DNA of 64,000 nucleotides from Pomphorhynchus laevis (lineage: Eukaryota; Acanthocephala; Palaeacanthocephala; Echinorhynchida; Pomphorhynchidae), in the NCBI GenBank assembly GCA_012934845.2, contig WNNJ02001392.1, positions 62,001 through 126,000 of the forward strand, written 5' to 3'. The first letter of the stretch is position 1; the number at the start of each line of letters is the position of its first letter. A program made the position numbers and the translations under genes. Under the pieces are notes generated by a model. It worked only from the letters and a program-made list of their open reading frames with translations, was not told the DNA's origin and made no database searches. Below, piece after piece: positions 20,371-30,590 of the stretch.

Positions 20371-20985
20371 TTGTGGTGTTTTCGATAAATTCTTTAAATT
20401 CATTAAAACTTAAATTTATAGAAACATAAATTTGTAAACTGGTAATAAGCATGAAGAACTTATTATGGCGTAGATTACTACTAATCAGCGTTATTAATGT
20501 TTGGCGCAGAATTAACAAAACACAATTTTTTATATTTCGTTTGCTGATTATAGCGAAATATTATATGCATCATGAGTAAAATAAAATTCGATTTGTTATA
20601 TTTAAATAAATTTGTGCTTTGTTTTTCATGTCTATCAGATTTTGTGATGTTTTTGACTAACAGTAGTTAGCAAAATATAAAAATTAATTTTTGTGCTGTT
20701 GATCCTGTTCCAAAATTCCAAAATATGGAAATGGACCAAAATCATTTATTAAAATAAACTTTGAATCGATCAACGGTCTTCTTAACGTGTAAAAATTCAG
20801 CAAAATAAATAATAGATTTTATTAAAGGAAGACTAAATATTAACGAATTAATAATTATTTAATTGAATACCATACATGTTAGAATTATATTATAATAAAA
20901 AATAATATGTGATTTAAAAGTTCTATTTAAAAGTTTAGGATGAAATAGTAACTGATTTTAAAACAAACTGATTTGAATATTTTAG
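20371..20985. other. AT-rich spacer ahead of the dynein fragment
   Basis: No gene or repeat I can support. If the fragment that follows is an exon, this would be intronic. Confidence 0.35.
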
Positions 20986-21165
20986 TCGAAGGACGTTAAT
21001 AAAGTGTTTGATCAACCACTAATCTACAGTCACTATGCGTCCGGTAGCCATGGCGACGCATTTGCCAGTTAAAGATATGGCATCTCTTCAAGCATTTGCA
21101 ACTCAAATGCTCAAGAATTATAATGATGTTAACAATCCACATATGGAATTAGTGATGGATATTAA
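20986..21165 (+). pseudogene. Dynein heavy chain exon fragment
   Basis: After an acceptor-like TTTTAG the frame reads SKDVNKVFDQPLIYSHYASG, then with a one-base shift LPVKDMASLQAF and LKNYNDVNNPHMELV. This follows the dynein heavy-chain pattern PLIYxHFAxG, YxPVxDMxSL, YNEVNxxMNLVLFEDA that lies between motor ATPase modules. The match ends at MELVM where the tandem repeat begins, so the FEDA segment is missing. With a frameshift and truncation it is best called a relic. It is also possible that the rest of the gene lies outside the window. Confidence 0.6.
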
Positions 21166-21275
21166 TTTTAATATCCATCACTAATATTAATTAGTGATAA
21201 TAATTTTAATATCCATCACTAATATTAATTAGTGATAATAATTTTAATATCCATCACTAATATTAATTTTTAGAG
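21165..21275. repeat. 38-bp tandem repeat, three units
   Basis: CCATCACTAATATTAATTAG recurs at 21175, 21213 and 21251 (period 38). Each unit is itself nearly palindromic, and an inverted piece ATTAGTGATGGATATTAA precedes the first unit. Confidence 0.9.
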
Positions 21276-21543
21276 TAATATTATTTTTTTATGAAATTAT
21301 GATTTTATTAATCAATTAATTTTTTATATTAAATCAATTAAGATAAGATTGTGTATAATATACAATCTTTATTGCTTATAAATTTGTTATGACATGAAAC
21401 CTACTCCAAAATAAGATTTTTTTTTGCTAAAACTCAGTAATTATGCAAGAATTCAATATAAATTCAGTTCACTCTCTCATTTGATCAGTATTTACAATAC
21501 AATTTTACAATTTCAAAAAGAAACAATGCATCAAAACAATATA

Positions 21544-22855
21544 CTAAGCAGCCATATTTACGTCCCCCATAGATGCAACAAGGACTTTTATATTTGTATC
21601 ACGGCTATGGAATCCCACTATCTGCATTTGTCAAGTTCGGATGCATAAAGTTGTTCTTGAGTTTGGTTTGGTTGATGATTTGTCAGGTGATGTTGCTGGG
21701 AATGAAACAACGAAGCAGTATAATCTTGATTTGAATTTTGTAAATTTTGAAATGCTGTTGTTGCATAAGCTGGTTGTCTATTGCTTGGTGATCGAATAGA
21801 ATCCACATTAGATAAAGTAGGTTGATTATTCATTTGATTATCGACTAAACCGCTTATATTTGAAGATATCAACTGTGAATATACTTGTGGGAATGTGCCC
21901 CTAAGACCAATTAGGTTTTGTAGAATTTGTACAATCGGCCACAATGTACGTGGATTTGTGTATAGAGCACAAATTTCAAATATTGACCACTGACTTATTA
22001 ACACATGAATTACACGGTGTACTTGTTCTCTTTGTCTTTCGTCCTCTATAAATTCATATATACGAAGCAGATTAAGCAGAATAACAAGATCGCGGATAGA
22101 ATTATCCATATTTGGGTAAAAACTGGATGCCCGCAACATGTCGGTTAACATGCGAGGATTTTCAGCAGCGACTACTAATAATGGTTGAGGACTTATCGTA
22201 GAATACCGATTAGTGTTTTCGCTTGAAGTAGATTGCAAAGGCGACTCTAAACGGTTTGTATTAGATACATATGATCTAGACAAATCGACTAAATTAAATG
22301 GCAAATGATTTTAAATGGATGCGGATCGATTATTTTGAAATGTAGTATTCTGAGATGCCCCCGGGTTAGGCAGGAGGTTTGTATTTTCAATTCCTACTTG
22401 ACTAGTGTTAGCTGTACTAGATGAGCTAGAATTAGTATTCAGAGGGTTATCGCCAAACTGCTCATGTGCCACATTAAGCATTGGTTCTGTCCAACATTAT
22501 ATCCGCTCGGTAAACTCTCAAGGTTAATCAGGGCTCTGTCATGGTTTCTCGTAATTTCCTGTATAGTTGTAGGATTACGAATCCTTTCCATTGTTTGACT
22601 CGTAAAATTTGGATTGCTAAAGAATTGTGAAACCTCATGGTTCTGCTCCATCACTCTTTGCATTTGTGGATTGTTAAGCTTAATTGAACTAAGCAATGCA
22701 GGATTACTCATAAGTCCTTGAACCAAATTATTACATAAATGGTTTTAAATTGCATGTGGATTAGTCTGAATAGTGCCAAAAATATTTCGTTGTATTTCAT
22801 TAAAATTTGAATTTCCAAATGGAAGGCTCGAAAATGATAAAAAAAGGCTCTCTCT
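21544..22855 (-). pseudogene. UBQLN: Ubiquilin-like pseudogene (5' truncated)
   Basis: Ubiquilins are UBL-UBA shuttle proteins with STI1 repeats. Readable in order on the minus strand: VQGLMSNPALL, NPQMQRVMEQNHEVSQFF, MERIRNPTTIQEITRNHDRA, LINLESLPSGYN, then after a frameshift near 22495 PMLNVAHEQFGDNP; a second STI1-like region (ENPRMLTDML onward, then TNPRTLWPIVQILQN); and, after another one-base shift near 21640, a UBA domain MQIVGFHSRDTNIKVLVAS. In-frame TAA codons occur at 22745-22747 and 22311-22313, both in an I-stop-N-H-L context where CAA would be expected. The N-terminal UBL is absent: the match stops at about 22855 against an RLE tail. No introns interrupt it, so a retrocopy is possible. 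Confidence 0.75.
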
Positions 22856-23640
22856 CTAAGCAAGAAACAAATAAGCATTATTAAGTTGATTAGTTGTAGA
22901 GTGATATGCCGAAGGTCGTCGCGCAGACATGAGTTGCAGGACAGGCATGTCAGATTCGAAATGGTCTTCCTTGACGACGGAAGCTGTTTGAATATCGGAG
23001 TCATGAACTGCCTGGACTGTCTGGGTCGCGGGAAGTACAAGGTCGCACAGAAAAGAGTCGCGGAGAAGGGTCGTCACAATATCCAAAACTTTTCTCTAGT
23101 AGGGTTTGGCCCATCTCGTCGAGACTTTCGAGGATCGCTTTAGCATCTCCTCTTATCAGTGCGACGGACAAGCGCTAAAATAGCTGACCCGCTGCCTGCA
23201 ATACGGGATACTGTTTCTACATTGCATAGAACAAGCAATGAAACGAATTAGCTTTACCCCTTGTGGGTTCCATCCTCCTGAAGTCTTAACAACTGTTTCC
23301 GCAAAACTGTATCCACTCTCCTCTAATTTGCGTTTATATTTAATTTCCTTGACATAGGTGGAATACTTGCTTGCGGAATAGCCAGGGATCTCAGAAGTCA
23401 TGAAAATATAGGTATTTTGTTGTGGGTTGGTCACAGCAAAATCAACTGCTAAGGGAGGGTACTTCGGTCTGTCTTGTAAACCACGAACTAGGTTGAGTAC
23501 TTCTTTTGCCACATTCAATCCAGCAAAAACCGCTGCATGAAAGACCGTATCCCTCAAGCTATTATGTCGAATATCGTAGTGGCCCCTAAACTGGCATTTT
23601 AGGGCGGGGAAGCCGAATGTGTCTGCCAACCTAAAACAGC
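22856..23640 (-). pseudogene. RLE retrotransposon C-terminal fragment (R5)
   Basis: Minus-strand frame at 23156-23629 reads DTFGFPALKCQFRGH, RHNSLRDTVFHAAV, LAVDFAVTNPQQ, YKRKLEESGYSFAE and TSGGWNPQGVKLIRF, the zinc-knuckle and endonuclease tail of another RLE lineage (RHNxLRD, VDxxVxxPLQ, GGWHxxA pattern). A shifted frame continues VALIRGDAKAILE, the usual end of such proteins, near 23150-23120. The catalytic RPxD segment is shortened. It abuts the ubiquilin pseudogene. Confidence 0.65.
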
Positions 23641-24029
23641 GTATGCATCGATAATCACTTTGGCAGAGAGAATGCCTAGACGTTGATAAGGTCTAAACAT
23701 TAGTGTTCAGTCGAAGTCAACCAAATAATAAAAATAAAGTAAAAATAAAATACCTTCTGGTACACAGTAAAAAGGAGGTACTAATTTTCTAATTTACACT
23801 TGTTTATTTTTATAACTTATTGAAATAAACTAAATTAATTTATTATAACCATTTTTAATTGTTTTCTAATTTTTGTGATATTTGACTATTACAGATTGTA
23901 ACAAGTGCAAGTCGAAATATCTGATCACCATTTGATAATGTTGATAAGCCAAAATATTATTTTGCGATTTATCGGCTATTTTTATTAATCGCTAATTTGT
24001 AATTTTTAATAAGTATTTTTCATTGCTAG
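23641..24029. other. Probable EXOC2 intron or spacer
   Basis: Ends in an acceptor TTTTTCATTGCTAG at 24029. A possible earlier exon after ATTACAG near 23894 (reading CNKCKSKYLITI) was considered but has no convincing donor. Confidence 0.4.
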
Positions 24030-26794
24030 GAAAGCAGTGATTCGTTCAAAGAATGCTGTCTTAAAGTGAGTCAAACATTCTTGAAAGAAGTTATCCATCC
24101 GCTATGTGACAGAATTGAATTGACTCTTGTAAATGTGATTCCGAAATGGGACTGCAACGTTATACAAATTGAAGGTTGATGTATTCTACATTAAAAACTT
24201 AAAGATTATAATTAAAAAATAGGTGTTCAAGTATACATCAAGCATGTAATTCTGAATGTCGTAAATCTACACGCTGAGGTATCCTAAATTATAAATTTGA
24301 CAATGTTTTCATTTTACTGTTAGATATCGTCAATGTCAGTATTTTTAATGAGTCGCTTAGTCAGTGAATCGATTAATGTCATCTGTTCTGAAATATGTAG
24401 CATGTTCACAAAGATCAACAATTTTAGCAGAAGTGGGGCCCATCGGGCATTTATTGATCTTTCTGCAATCCGGTTAACTTTTAGAGATTGGTTGAATGAT
24501 GAAACAAAGTAAGTTAAATCAACAACATGAGAAATAAATAACTAAAAATATTTAAACATCTAATGACAGTTTATATATATTTTTTAAATACAAAAATTAT
24601 TAATTAATAATTATTGTAAAACCTATTTGCACAAAATTATAACTACAAATAATCTATTTACATCTATAAGGATTATATATAATCCTTATATATAGATATA
24701 AGGATTATCGCTATCCTCGATGAAATTGGTTGGTTGAAGAATCTGATATCGTTCATCAGTGAAGGCTTAAGACTGATACTGACGAACAATGTTTTCGAAT
24801 TTGATGCGAAAACATACAAACAGAATATCGGTACAGCAATGGCTACGTCGGTAGACCCCAGCTACGCAATTTTGTATTTGCATCACTACAAACGAGAATT
24901 TATTAGCCAGTACAAGAACACACGAAAAGTGACGGAGTCGACGCTTAGAAAGACCACAGTCAGAATCGAACCAGGGAGCATGGCGCAAGCGCTGAAAGCG
25001 TCGGGGTCGAATATGTAGAAGGTGATTGAGGATCGACGTAAGTTCAGAATCAAACAGAATGCAGAGATCATCGGGAGAGAGATAGTTAAGAGGAAGTGAA
25101 AAGAGTGAAGAATTGAGTAAGGCTGTGCAGAGAATAGGGATATCGAGAAGCTTCCAGGGTCGACTTGGTGTGGATAATTGTGTAGGTGGAGACGGATAAT
25201 GGGGACGAGTAAGAGTAAGAGTGACAAGGAAATGATCGGACAAATAAGGATCAGTAGTTGACAAGGAGGTATAGTCATTAAAGCAGTTAGGAACAGAAAT
25301 GATGTCGAGAGCACTGCCGAGAATATAATTTGGGCTTGTTAAAAGTAATTTATAGTTAAAATCAGAAAAAAATTAGTTAAAGTGACAGAGTCAGAGTCAG
25401 CCGGACGATCAAGACGAATGTTAAAGTCACCGAGAACAAAAGAAAGAGTATAAGACAATGAATAGTGAGACATTATATCTGCAAGGTCGTTAAAGAATAT
25501 ACGTGAGGGGACAGCTGAGCCTGGACGGTATACAATCACAAGTTCAAGAGGGAAAGGAGTTGATGATCAACATATTAGCAATTCAAAAGTGCACGGATGT
25601 TAGCATTAATTTTACGTAGAGACGTTGAGTGACGAGCAATGGCAACGATACCGCCATGGTTAGAAGCAGTAGATGTGGAAGAGACAATTGGACGAGCTGA
25701 TTCAACTAAAGAACACCCAGATCGACATAGACGACGAATAACAAGATCGTCAGTGTCAGAGTGCCAGGATTCGGTAATGCAGAGAATATCGATAGATAAT
25801 TGATCGAAGATATCAAGGAGCAGATCAGCTTTATGAAGAATGGAGCGAGTGTTAAAAAGACTAAGACGAAAAGTATGTTCAGGAGTGAGATCGACTAGCA
25901 AAGAAGACTGGGGGAGAGACGGGACGTCATCGGATTTTTGGCCTTGTGTGTACAACGTGAAAAATTCCGTTGAAAAAAAGTATTGATAAGGATGACTCAC
26001 CGTTTGTTTCACGTCGATGTTTCTCAATGCGAGCTAAATTGAGCTGGGCAATATCATAAGGAGAGCGGTCAGGAAAGATACGACAAGTAGATGAAGTGGT
26101 AACAAGTTTAAAACGTTGGGAGAGTACGAAGGAAGCATGTAAACTATGTCGGAAAACGATTTTTAGGAGATCGAGGACTGAGATGATTAAATTTGGTGGA
26201 TTTGTTTAAACGGATCGAAGATACAGGAGCGATATTATTGAAGAGGGATGGATTATCATAAGAAATAATGCTTACTAGGAGCTAATAAAATTAAGTAAAA
26301 TTAAGCTAACTTTAGTTAGATAATTAAGATCACTATTTAATTTAAAATCATTAGTTGCATTTATCTAAAACAGTTACATACTTTTAACTATTATAATCAA
26401 GAATAATAAGAATAATTAATAATGATAAAATCATTATTAATTTTTATTAAATATTGAGAATTTATAATTTTTTGATTAAAAAATCAACTATATAAAATAA
26501 TTTTGTTTAGAGCTACAATTGCACAAACCTTAGATTCTATTGAAGCTCATGGTTCTTTCCAAAATGATAGGTACGTAAAATTTGAAACTTAATAACCAAT
26601 AACCTAAATAAATTTATTCATTTTAAAATTTATTATTTTATTCGTGTCTTATTTGTTAATAAACGACATTTTCTCTCAGTGCTTTTCATTTAAATTTAAT
26701 TTGCATGTTTTTTTTTATATTCAGATTGACGATACAGTCAATTCAGACATTCGAAGAAACTATGCTACCAATGATCAATATTTTTCGTAAATAG
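24030..26794 (+). CDS. EXOC2: Exocyst complex component 2 (Sec5), C-terminal exons
   Basis: Sec5 tethers secretory vesicles at the plasma membrane as part of the exocyst. Five exons with matched phases: 24030-24174, 24223-24278, 24324-24508, 26511-26570, 26725-26794 (TAG stop). All introns are GT-AG; three are 45-154 bp and one is 2,002 bp. Joined exons read TFLKEVIHPLCDRIEL, VQVYIKHVILNVVNLHAE, SRLVSESINVICSEICSMF, NNFSRSGAHRAFIDLSAIRL and IQTFEETMLPMINIFRK. This follows the EXOC2 C-terminal pattern ([39 protein letters not shown], short C-terminal helix). The reading frame holds across every junction, which strongly supports the model. 5' exons are not found in the window; the region upstream is TE debris, so the gene may be broken or begin elsewhere. 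The stop is followed by AATAAA. Confidence 0.75.
24666..24689. repeat. Perfect palindrome at PLE fragment edge
   Basis: ATAAGGATTATA with its complement, 24 bp, at the upstream edge of the PLE fragment in the EXOC2 intron; a third ATAAGGATTAT follows near 24699. Confidence 0.8.
24720..24913 (+). pseudogene. Penelope-like RT fragment (different PLE lineage)
   Basis: Reads LKNLISFISEG-like, LILTNNVFEFDAKTYKQ, NIGTAMATSVDPSYAILYLHHYK, matching the PLE pattern LTNNxFEFxGxxYxQxxGTAMGTxxAPxYANLFM. TAMG has become TAMA. It lies in the EXOC2 intron and is cut off by a LINE fragment at 24914. Confidence 0.7.
24915..26265 (-). mobile_element. CR1/L2-like LINE fragment, copy LB (lacks 3' end)
   Basis: Minus-strand ORF1 C-terminus (26050-26265) and endonuclease (25930-24915), ending abruptly inside the endonuclease at SKRRLRH. 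From about 25930 to 24915 it is almost identical to 34130-35160, including shared frame-breaking lesions, while the adjoining 5' part is clearly diverged. It has no RT and no LINE 3' terminus. It sits inside the long EXOC2 intron in antisense. Confidence 0.85.
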
Positions 26795-26809
26795 AGCAAC
26801 TATGTATTG

Positions 26810-26815
26810 AATAAA
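26810..26815 (+). terminator. EXOC2 polyadenylation signal
   Basis: AATAAA 15 nt after the TAG stop of the last EXOC2 exon. Confidence 0.55.
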
Positions 26816-26920
26816 GGATATACATTCCGTAGAAATTAGCTTATTTAATTGTAAAAATATTAATTTTATGATGAATCGTGCAATTTTGTGATAATTGGCT
26901 TGCTTTTCACAAAATCAAAT

Positions 26921-28687
26921 TTAAAATGCTTTAATAGTAGGATACTTTTTCATTATTACTGGCATCAATTCTAGCCATTTGTGAATACGTATATATTTAT
27001 AAATGTGTTTGCAGTCTCGGAGCGCCATTTCTATATCGCCCATGTTAAGAATACGTAGAAATGCATCTTGAATCAGATCTCTAGAAAGTTTATACGATTG
27101 TAGATTTTTATTCTTCCTACTTGATATTTTGTTTGTTATTTCCTCTGAGTATATTCTTTGTTCATCAAAGTGTTTACATATTTCTAGAGAGCACATTATT
27201 ATATCTGTTAACTGTATAGCTGCCGTCATCTTATTAGGAAGAAAATCTCTATATATAAACGTGCTGATAAACAATTTGTGAAGGTTTAAGTGTTTGTCAA
27301 CCTCTTCGAAAGTGTGATCTACCCTTTGCAAATCAACAATGTGTTTCCATGAATCAACAGCATTAATTGCATTATCCAAAAATATTTTGCTAACATTTTT
27401 ATTTGAAAACAAACAGCGATAAGTAGAATGTATAAGTACGCGATGGTCAGAAAGTAAGGCAGTATCATGTTTCAATGAACTTTGCAGAGTTTGAACACTA
27501 TACAAGGTACATCTTACAACAGCACTTAACGACCAAGACAACATTATTTCATATGTTGAAGCACTCACTTCACCATGGCTAATGCGATTACGTAATTGTG
27601 GCCCGTACATGTGGTGTAAGAGATCCAGTAAAAGTTGCTCCACACAAATATTTAATCTAAAGCAATCGTCGTTTGTATTCATTAACATTGTATCCAGTGT
27701 AATGTATTTGACACCGTCTGATTCGCTAGATACTTGTCTATCTGCGTATTTATTATTAATGCAGTACAGTGATCTGACTGCATGTTCGATTACCGGAAAT
27801 ATAAGAAATGCACTTCTAATCCAGTTTTGTTTTGAATATGCATCAAAAGCAGCTCGTAATATTTGCGCGAAATCATTATCAAGCAAAAACATACAATTAT
27901 CTATGTAATCTGTAACATCCAATACGTTAAATTCATCAACATCTTGTAGTATTTTATCGGGAATGGGCATTATACGACATGGCCGTTGTGTGATTTGTAA
28001 ACCATTTGTTTTCTTCCGTATCAAATCGATCAAATAAAATATCACCTTCAGTATGCGACGATCTAATTCAGATGGCTTCATAAATCCGTGCCAGATAAGA
28101 TTTCGAAAATTGTATGTGCTTGGACCACCGAAAAGGCTTACAAGTATTGATTGCAATTCTACTCCTAAAAGTTGCCGTATTACGTCATGATGAACAACCA
28201 AACTCATCATGTTAGGCACATTGTTTGCACTATTTGAAAATATCAGATTACCTAAAAGTCTTTCAAGTAATCCACATAATAACAGGGCTCCGGTATAATT
28301 GTTGATTTGGTCAAAAGAATTTAGGCACAAATTGAAACAAAGTTCAAACAGCTCTGGTTCAAGAGTCCAATCGAAGTTATAATTGACGTTATCGTTTACA
28401 CAATCACAAAGATCATCAGATATGTGTATCAAGTGTACGAGTATATCTGGTTTTGTAAAATAATCGTGTACTGAGCATGAATTTATGGCATACCGAATGA
28501 GATTACAATCAAAACACTGTTCATTTGTAGTTGGATGAGATGACAATAAACGGTACTGATGCTGCATATGCTCAGATAGGTAAGATTTTAAAGGATACAT
28601 TTGGTGCAAACTATGGGCAATACAAAAATAATGATTGTAAAATTTTATAGAGTAATTTATGACACTTCGTAAAATTGATAATCTCAA
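26921..28687 (-). CDS. ERMARD: ERMARD-like protein (ER membrane-associated RNA degradation family, 588 aa)
   Basis: Single uninterrupted frame. Contains two R-N-x-x-x-H-G type motifs: YNFRNLIWHGFMKPSEL near residue 197 and LRNRISHGEVS near 368, plus NYTGALLLCGLLERLLGN near 128-147, in the arrangement I recognise for ERMARD (DUF4209). The human protein is somewhat longer, about 680 aa. No signal peptide or clear C-terminal membrane segment is visible; the end reads LMPVIMKKYPTIKAF. It is convergent with EXOC2, the stops lying 126 bp apart. The family biochemical role is poorly known, so none is claimed. An in-frame Met cluster near the start (residues 1, 30, 41) leaves the true start uncertain. 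Confidence 0.6.
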   Translation of the reverse strand: MRLSILRSVINYSIKFYNHYFCIAHSLHQMYPLKSYLSEHMQHQYRLLSSHPTTNEQCFDCNLIRYAINSCSVHDYFTKPDILVHLIHISDDLCDCVNDNVNYNFDWTLEPELFELCFNLCLNSFDQINNYTGALLLCGLLERLLGNLIFSNSANNVPNMMSLVVHHDVIRQLLGVELQSILVSLFGGPSTYNFRNLIWHGFMKPSELDRRILKVIFYLIDLIRKKTNGLQITQRPCRIMPIPDKILQDVDEFNVLDVTDYIDNCMFLLDNDFAQILRAAFDAYSKQNWIRSAFLIFPVIEHAVRSLYCINNKYADRQVSSESDGVKYITLDTMLMNTNDDCFRLNICVEQLLLDLLHHMYGPQLRNRISHGEVSASTYEIMLSWSLSAVVRCTLYSVQTLQSSLKHDTALLSDHRVLIHSTYRCLFSNKNVSKIFLDNAINAVDSWKHIVDLQRVDHTFEEVDKHLNLHKLFISTFIYRDFLPNKMTAAIQLTDIIMCSLEICKHFDEQRIYSEEITNKISSRKNKNLQSYKLSRDLIQDAFLRILNMGDIEMALRDCKHIYKYIRIHKWLELMPVIMKKYPTIKAF

Positions 28688-29129
28688 AATTAAAATGCGA
28701 TAGAATTGAAATTATTTGCATTTCATGGAATGAAGAACAGTTCTATTAGATAACACAATAAAAATTAATTACAATCATTGCTAGAATTAGACAAGAACAA
28801 AGATAGGCCCGAAGATTATTGAATCCATCTTTATTAACAAAATAAATTAATTTATTAATTTATCATTTCAAGAGTAATATTTCGCGTAAACATTATATCA
28901 TTGAGATTAATTCTAGGAGTATGAATATTGGAATATAAATCTTGTAGTATAAATTTTGGAGAAATTTACTCCTCTCAAAGTGTTAGCCGACGTATTTAGA
29001 AGTTCAGGGTTTATTTAAACTTCCAACTTAAATAAATTAAATTTGAATTATATTTGTTTAACATAACATAACATTTACTTAAATAAACGAATTAAAAAAA
29101 ATTGTTAATTGTTTCTACTGATCCGGGGT
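28688..29129. other. Upstream region of ERMARD-like gene
   Basis: AT-rich, no ORF. Would hold the promoter; no element recognised. Confidence 0.35.
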
Positions 29130-30000
29130 CGGGGAGGCAGTGCATGGACAAGACGTGACCAAGTATCACGGTTCTGAGTGGCCCACCAAATTTTAATTTC
29201 AGATAGTACTAAGTGTTCTTTGCTGATATGGATAGTTTAATCTCTCCATCTATACCAAGGTCTGCCTTGGGGTTTTGTCTAAAAATTCCAATATGGAACA
29301 CTTTACAAGAAAAACGCCCCCCCCTAGCCATCCTCAAAACGTGGTATAGCCAGCTCAGCTGACTTAGTTAGCGTCGTGGAGCAGCGACTTTACTTTAAGA
29401 TTATTGCGGATGTCCGAGCTTTGAACTTTATTTCTAAGGCTGAGGCCGGTCATATCCAGTAGAAACATCATTTCGGTAGCATGTACTTGAGATCTGGTCC
29501 TTTCAGACATAACTCAAAGTTCATACCTATAAGTGATTATAGATAAGAAAACTGAGCGATACATTGAAAGCTTTGCCTGAAAGTTTATCTCTTTCTTTAC
29601 TACAACTGATCTGTGCAAAGAACCCATTAATGAGTTAGCTACACAAATCCGTCTCTCAATCTCCATATTATTCCTACCATTACTCAAGAACAAGACTCTC
29701 AAGTACTTGAATTAGTCCACTTGGGTAAGATCTTATCACTAAATTGTATCGATGATGTTCTGAAAAAATTGTATCGATGAAGTTTTGGATTTGCTAACCA
29801 AAACTGTCTGGTTTGCTAACCATACCGTTTTGGATTTGCTAACTTCCATACCGGCCACTTGACATTCCGAAGTAAACATTGTAAGTCATAATTATAGGAG
29901 TCCAACAAGACAACATCGTCTGCGAAGAGCAAAGATGATATTCTGTTAGAACCAAACTGTAGACCTAACTCCGACAAAGCAGCCCGTCTCGAATAATTTA
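29130..30000 (-). pseudogene. Non-LTR RT 3' half fossil (lineage J)
   Basis: Minus strand, broken frames: SLLFADDVVLLDSYNYDLQ near 29940 (RT catalytic FADD), then NGRNNMEIERRICVANSLMG and YRSVFLSIITYRYEL (29514-29702), then SERTRSQVHATEMMFL. This is the connection region of LINEs with the GxNNMEIERRIxxAxxxMGxLxRxVV pattern. Repeated TTTGCTAACC and AAATTGTATCGATGA copies interrupt it at 29735-29850. Confidence 0.65.
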
Positions 30001-30059
30001 AAAATAAATTAAAAATAACAGCATACGGTAACTTTCACGCAGAGGTCTCTTGAATAAAT

Positions 30060-30590
30060 GCAGCCTTTATGAATAAACTGTCAGTTACATATATTATCTG
30101 CGTTTCGAAAATAAAAGACCAGCTGTCAAAAAATTACAAAACTGAAATACGCTCAGTTGCAATCTATGGCGCTGAATGTTGGTCGATATCTAAATATGAA
30201 GAACGCAGTGTGGCCACAATGGACACGAAAATGCTTCGATTGATAGCAAGAAAAACTTTCGTGCTCGTAACGAAGAAATTTGGAACCAATTTGGCTTGGT
30301 GTCAATAGTATAGAAACTTCGCGAATGCGACTACAATGGCACGGCCACGTTCTTCGCGCAATCGAACACCGACCATCAATTAAGCCCATCGCAGTGGCAG
30401 TGGAAGGAAAACGTTAGATAGGAAGACCAAAGCCGCGATTGATGAACGTTATACGTCATGGCCTGATGAGTGTCAGTCTGGTAGCCAAAGACGCCCTCTA
30501 TAGAACCAAATTGAGACAATTTTCAAAAGCAGCGGACCCCGTTCTTACAAGGAAAAACACTAAAGAACAAATAGAAGATTAAAGATTAAT
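30060..30590 (+). pseudogene. Non-LTR RT C-terminal fossil (lineage K)
   Basis: Plus strand: KTEIRSVAIYGAECWSISK, MDTKMLRLIARKT, then after a stop and shift RPKPRLMNVIRHGLMSVSL, matching the common LINE tail IRPVALYGSECWxxTK, MxMRMLRWxxG, GRPKxRWxDxV. At least two lesions. Confidence 0.65.

Noticed and set aside
22311-22747. Alternative genetic code with TAA as glutamine
   Set aside because: CDKAL1, R1 and the PLE RT all end in TAA at the family-expected place, and the ubiquilin copy has additional frameshifts.
22886-23143. Plus-strand 85-codon frame over the RLE tail
   Set aside because: Antisense to RLE coding text; no motif of its own.
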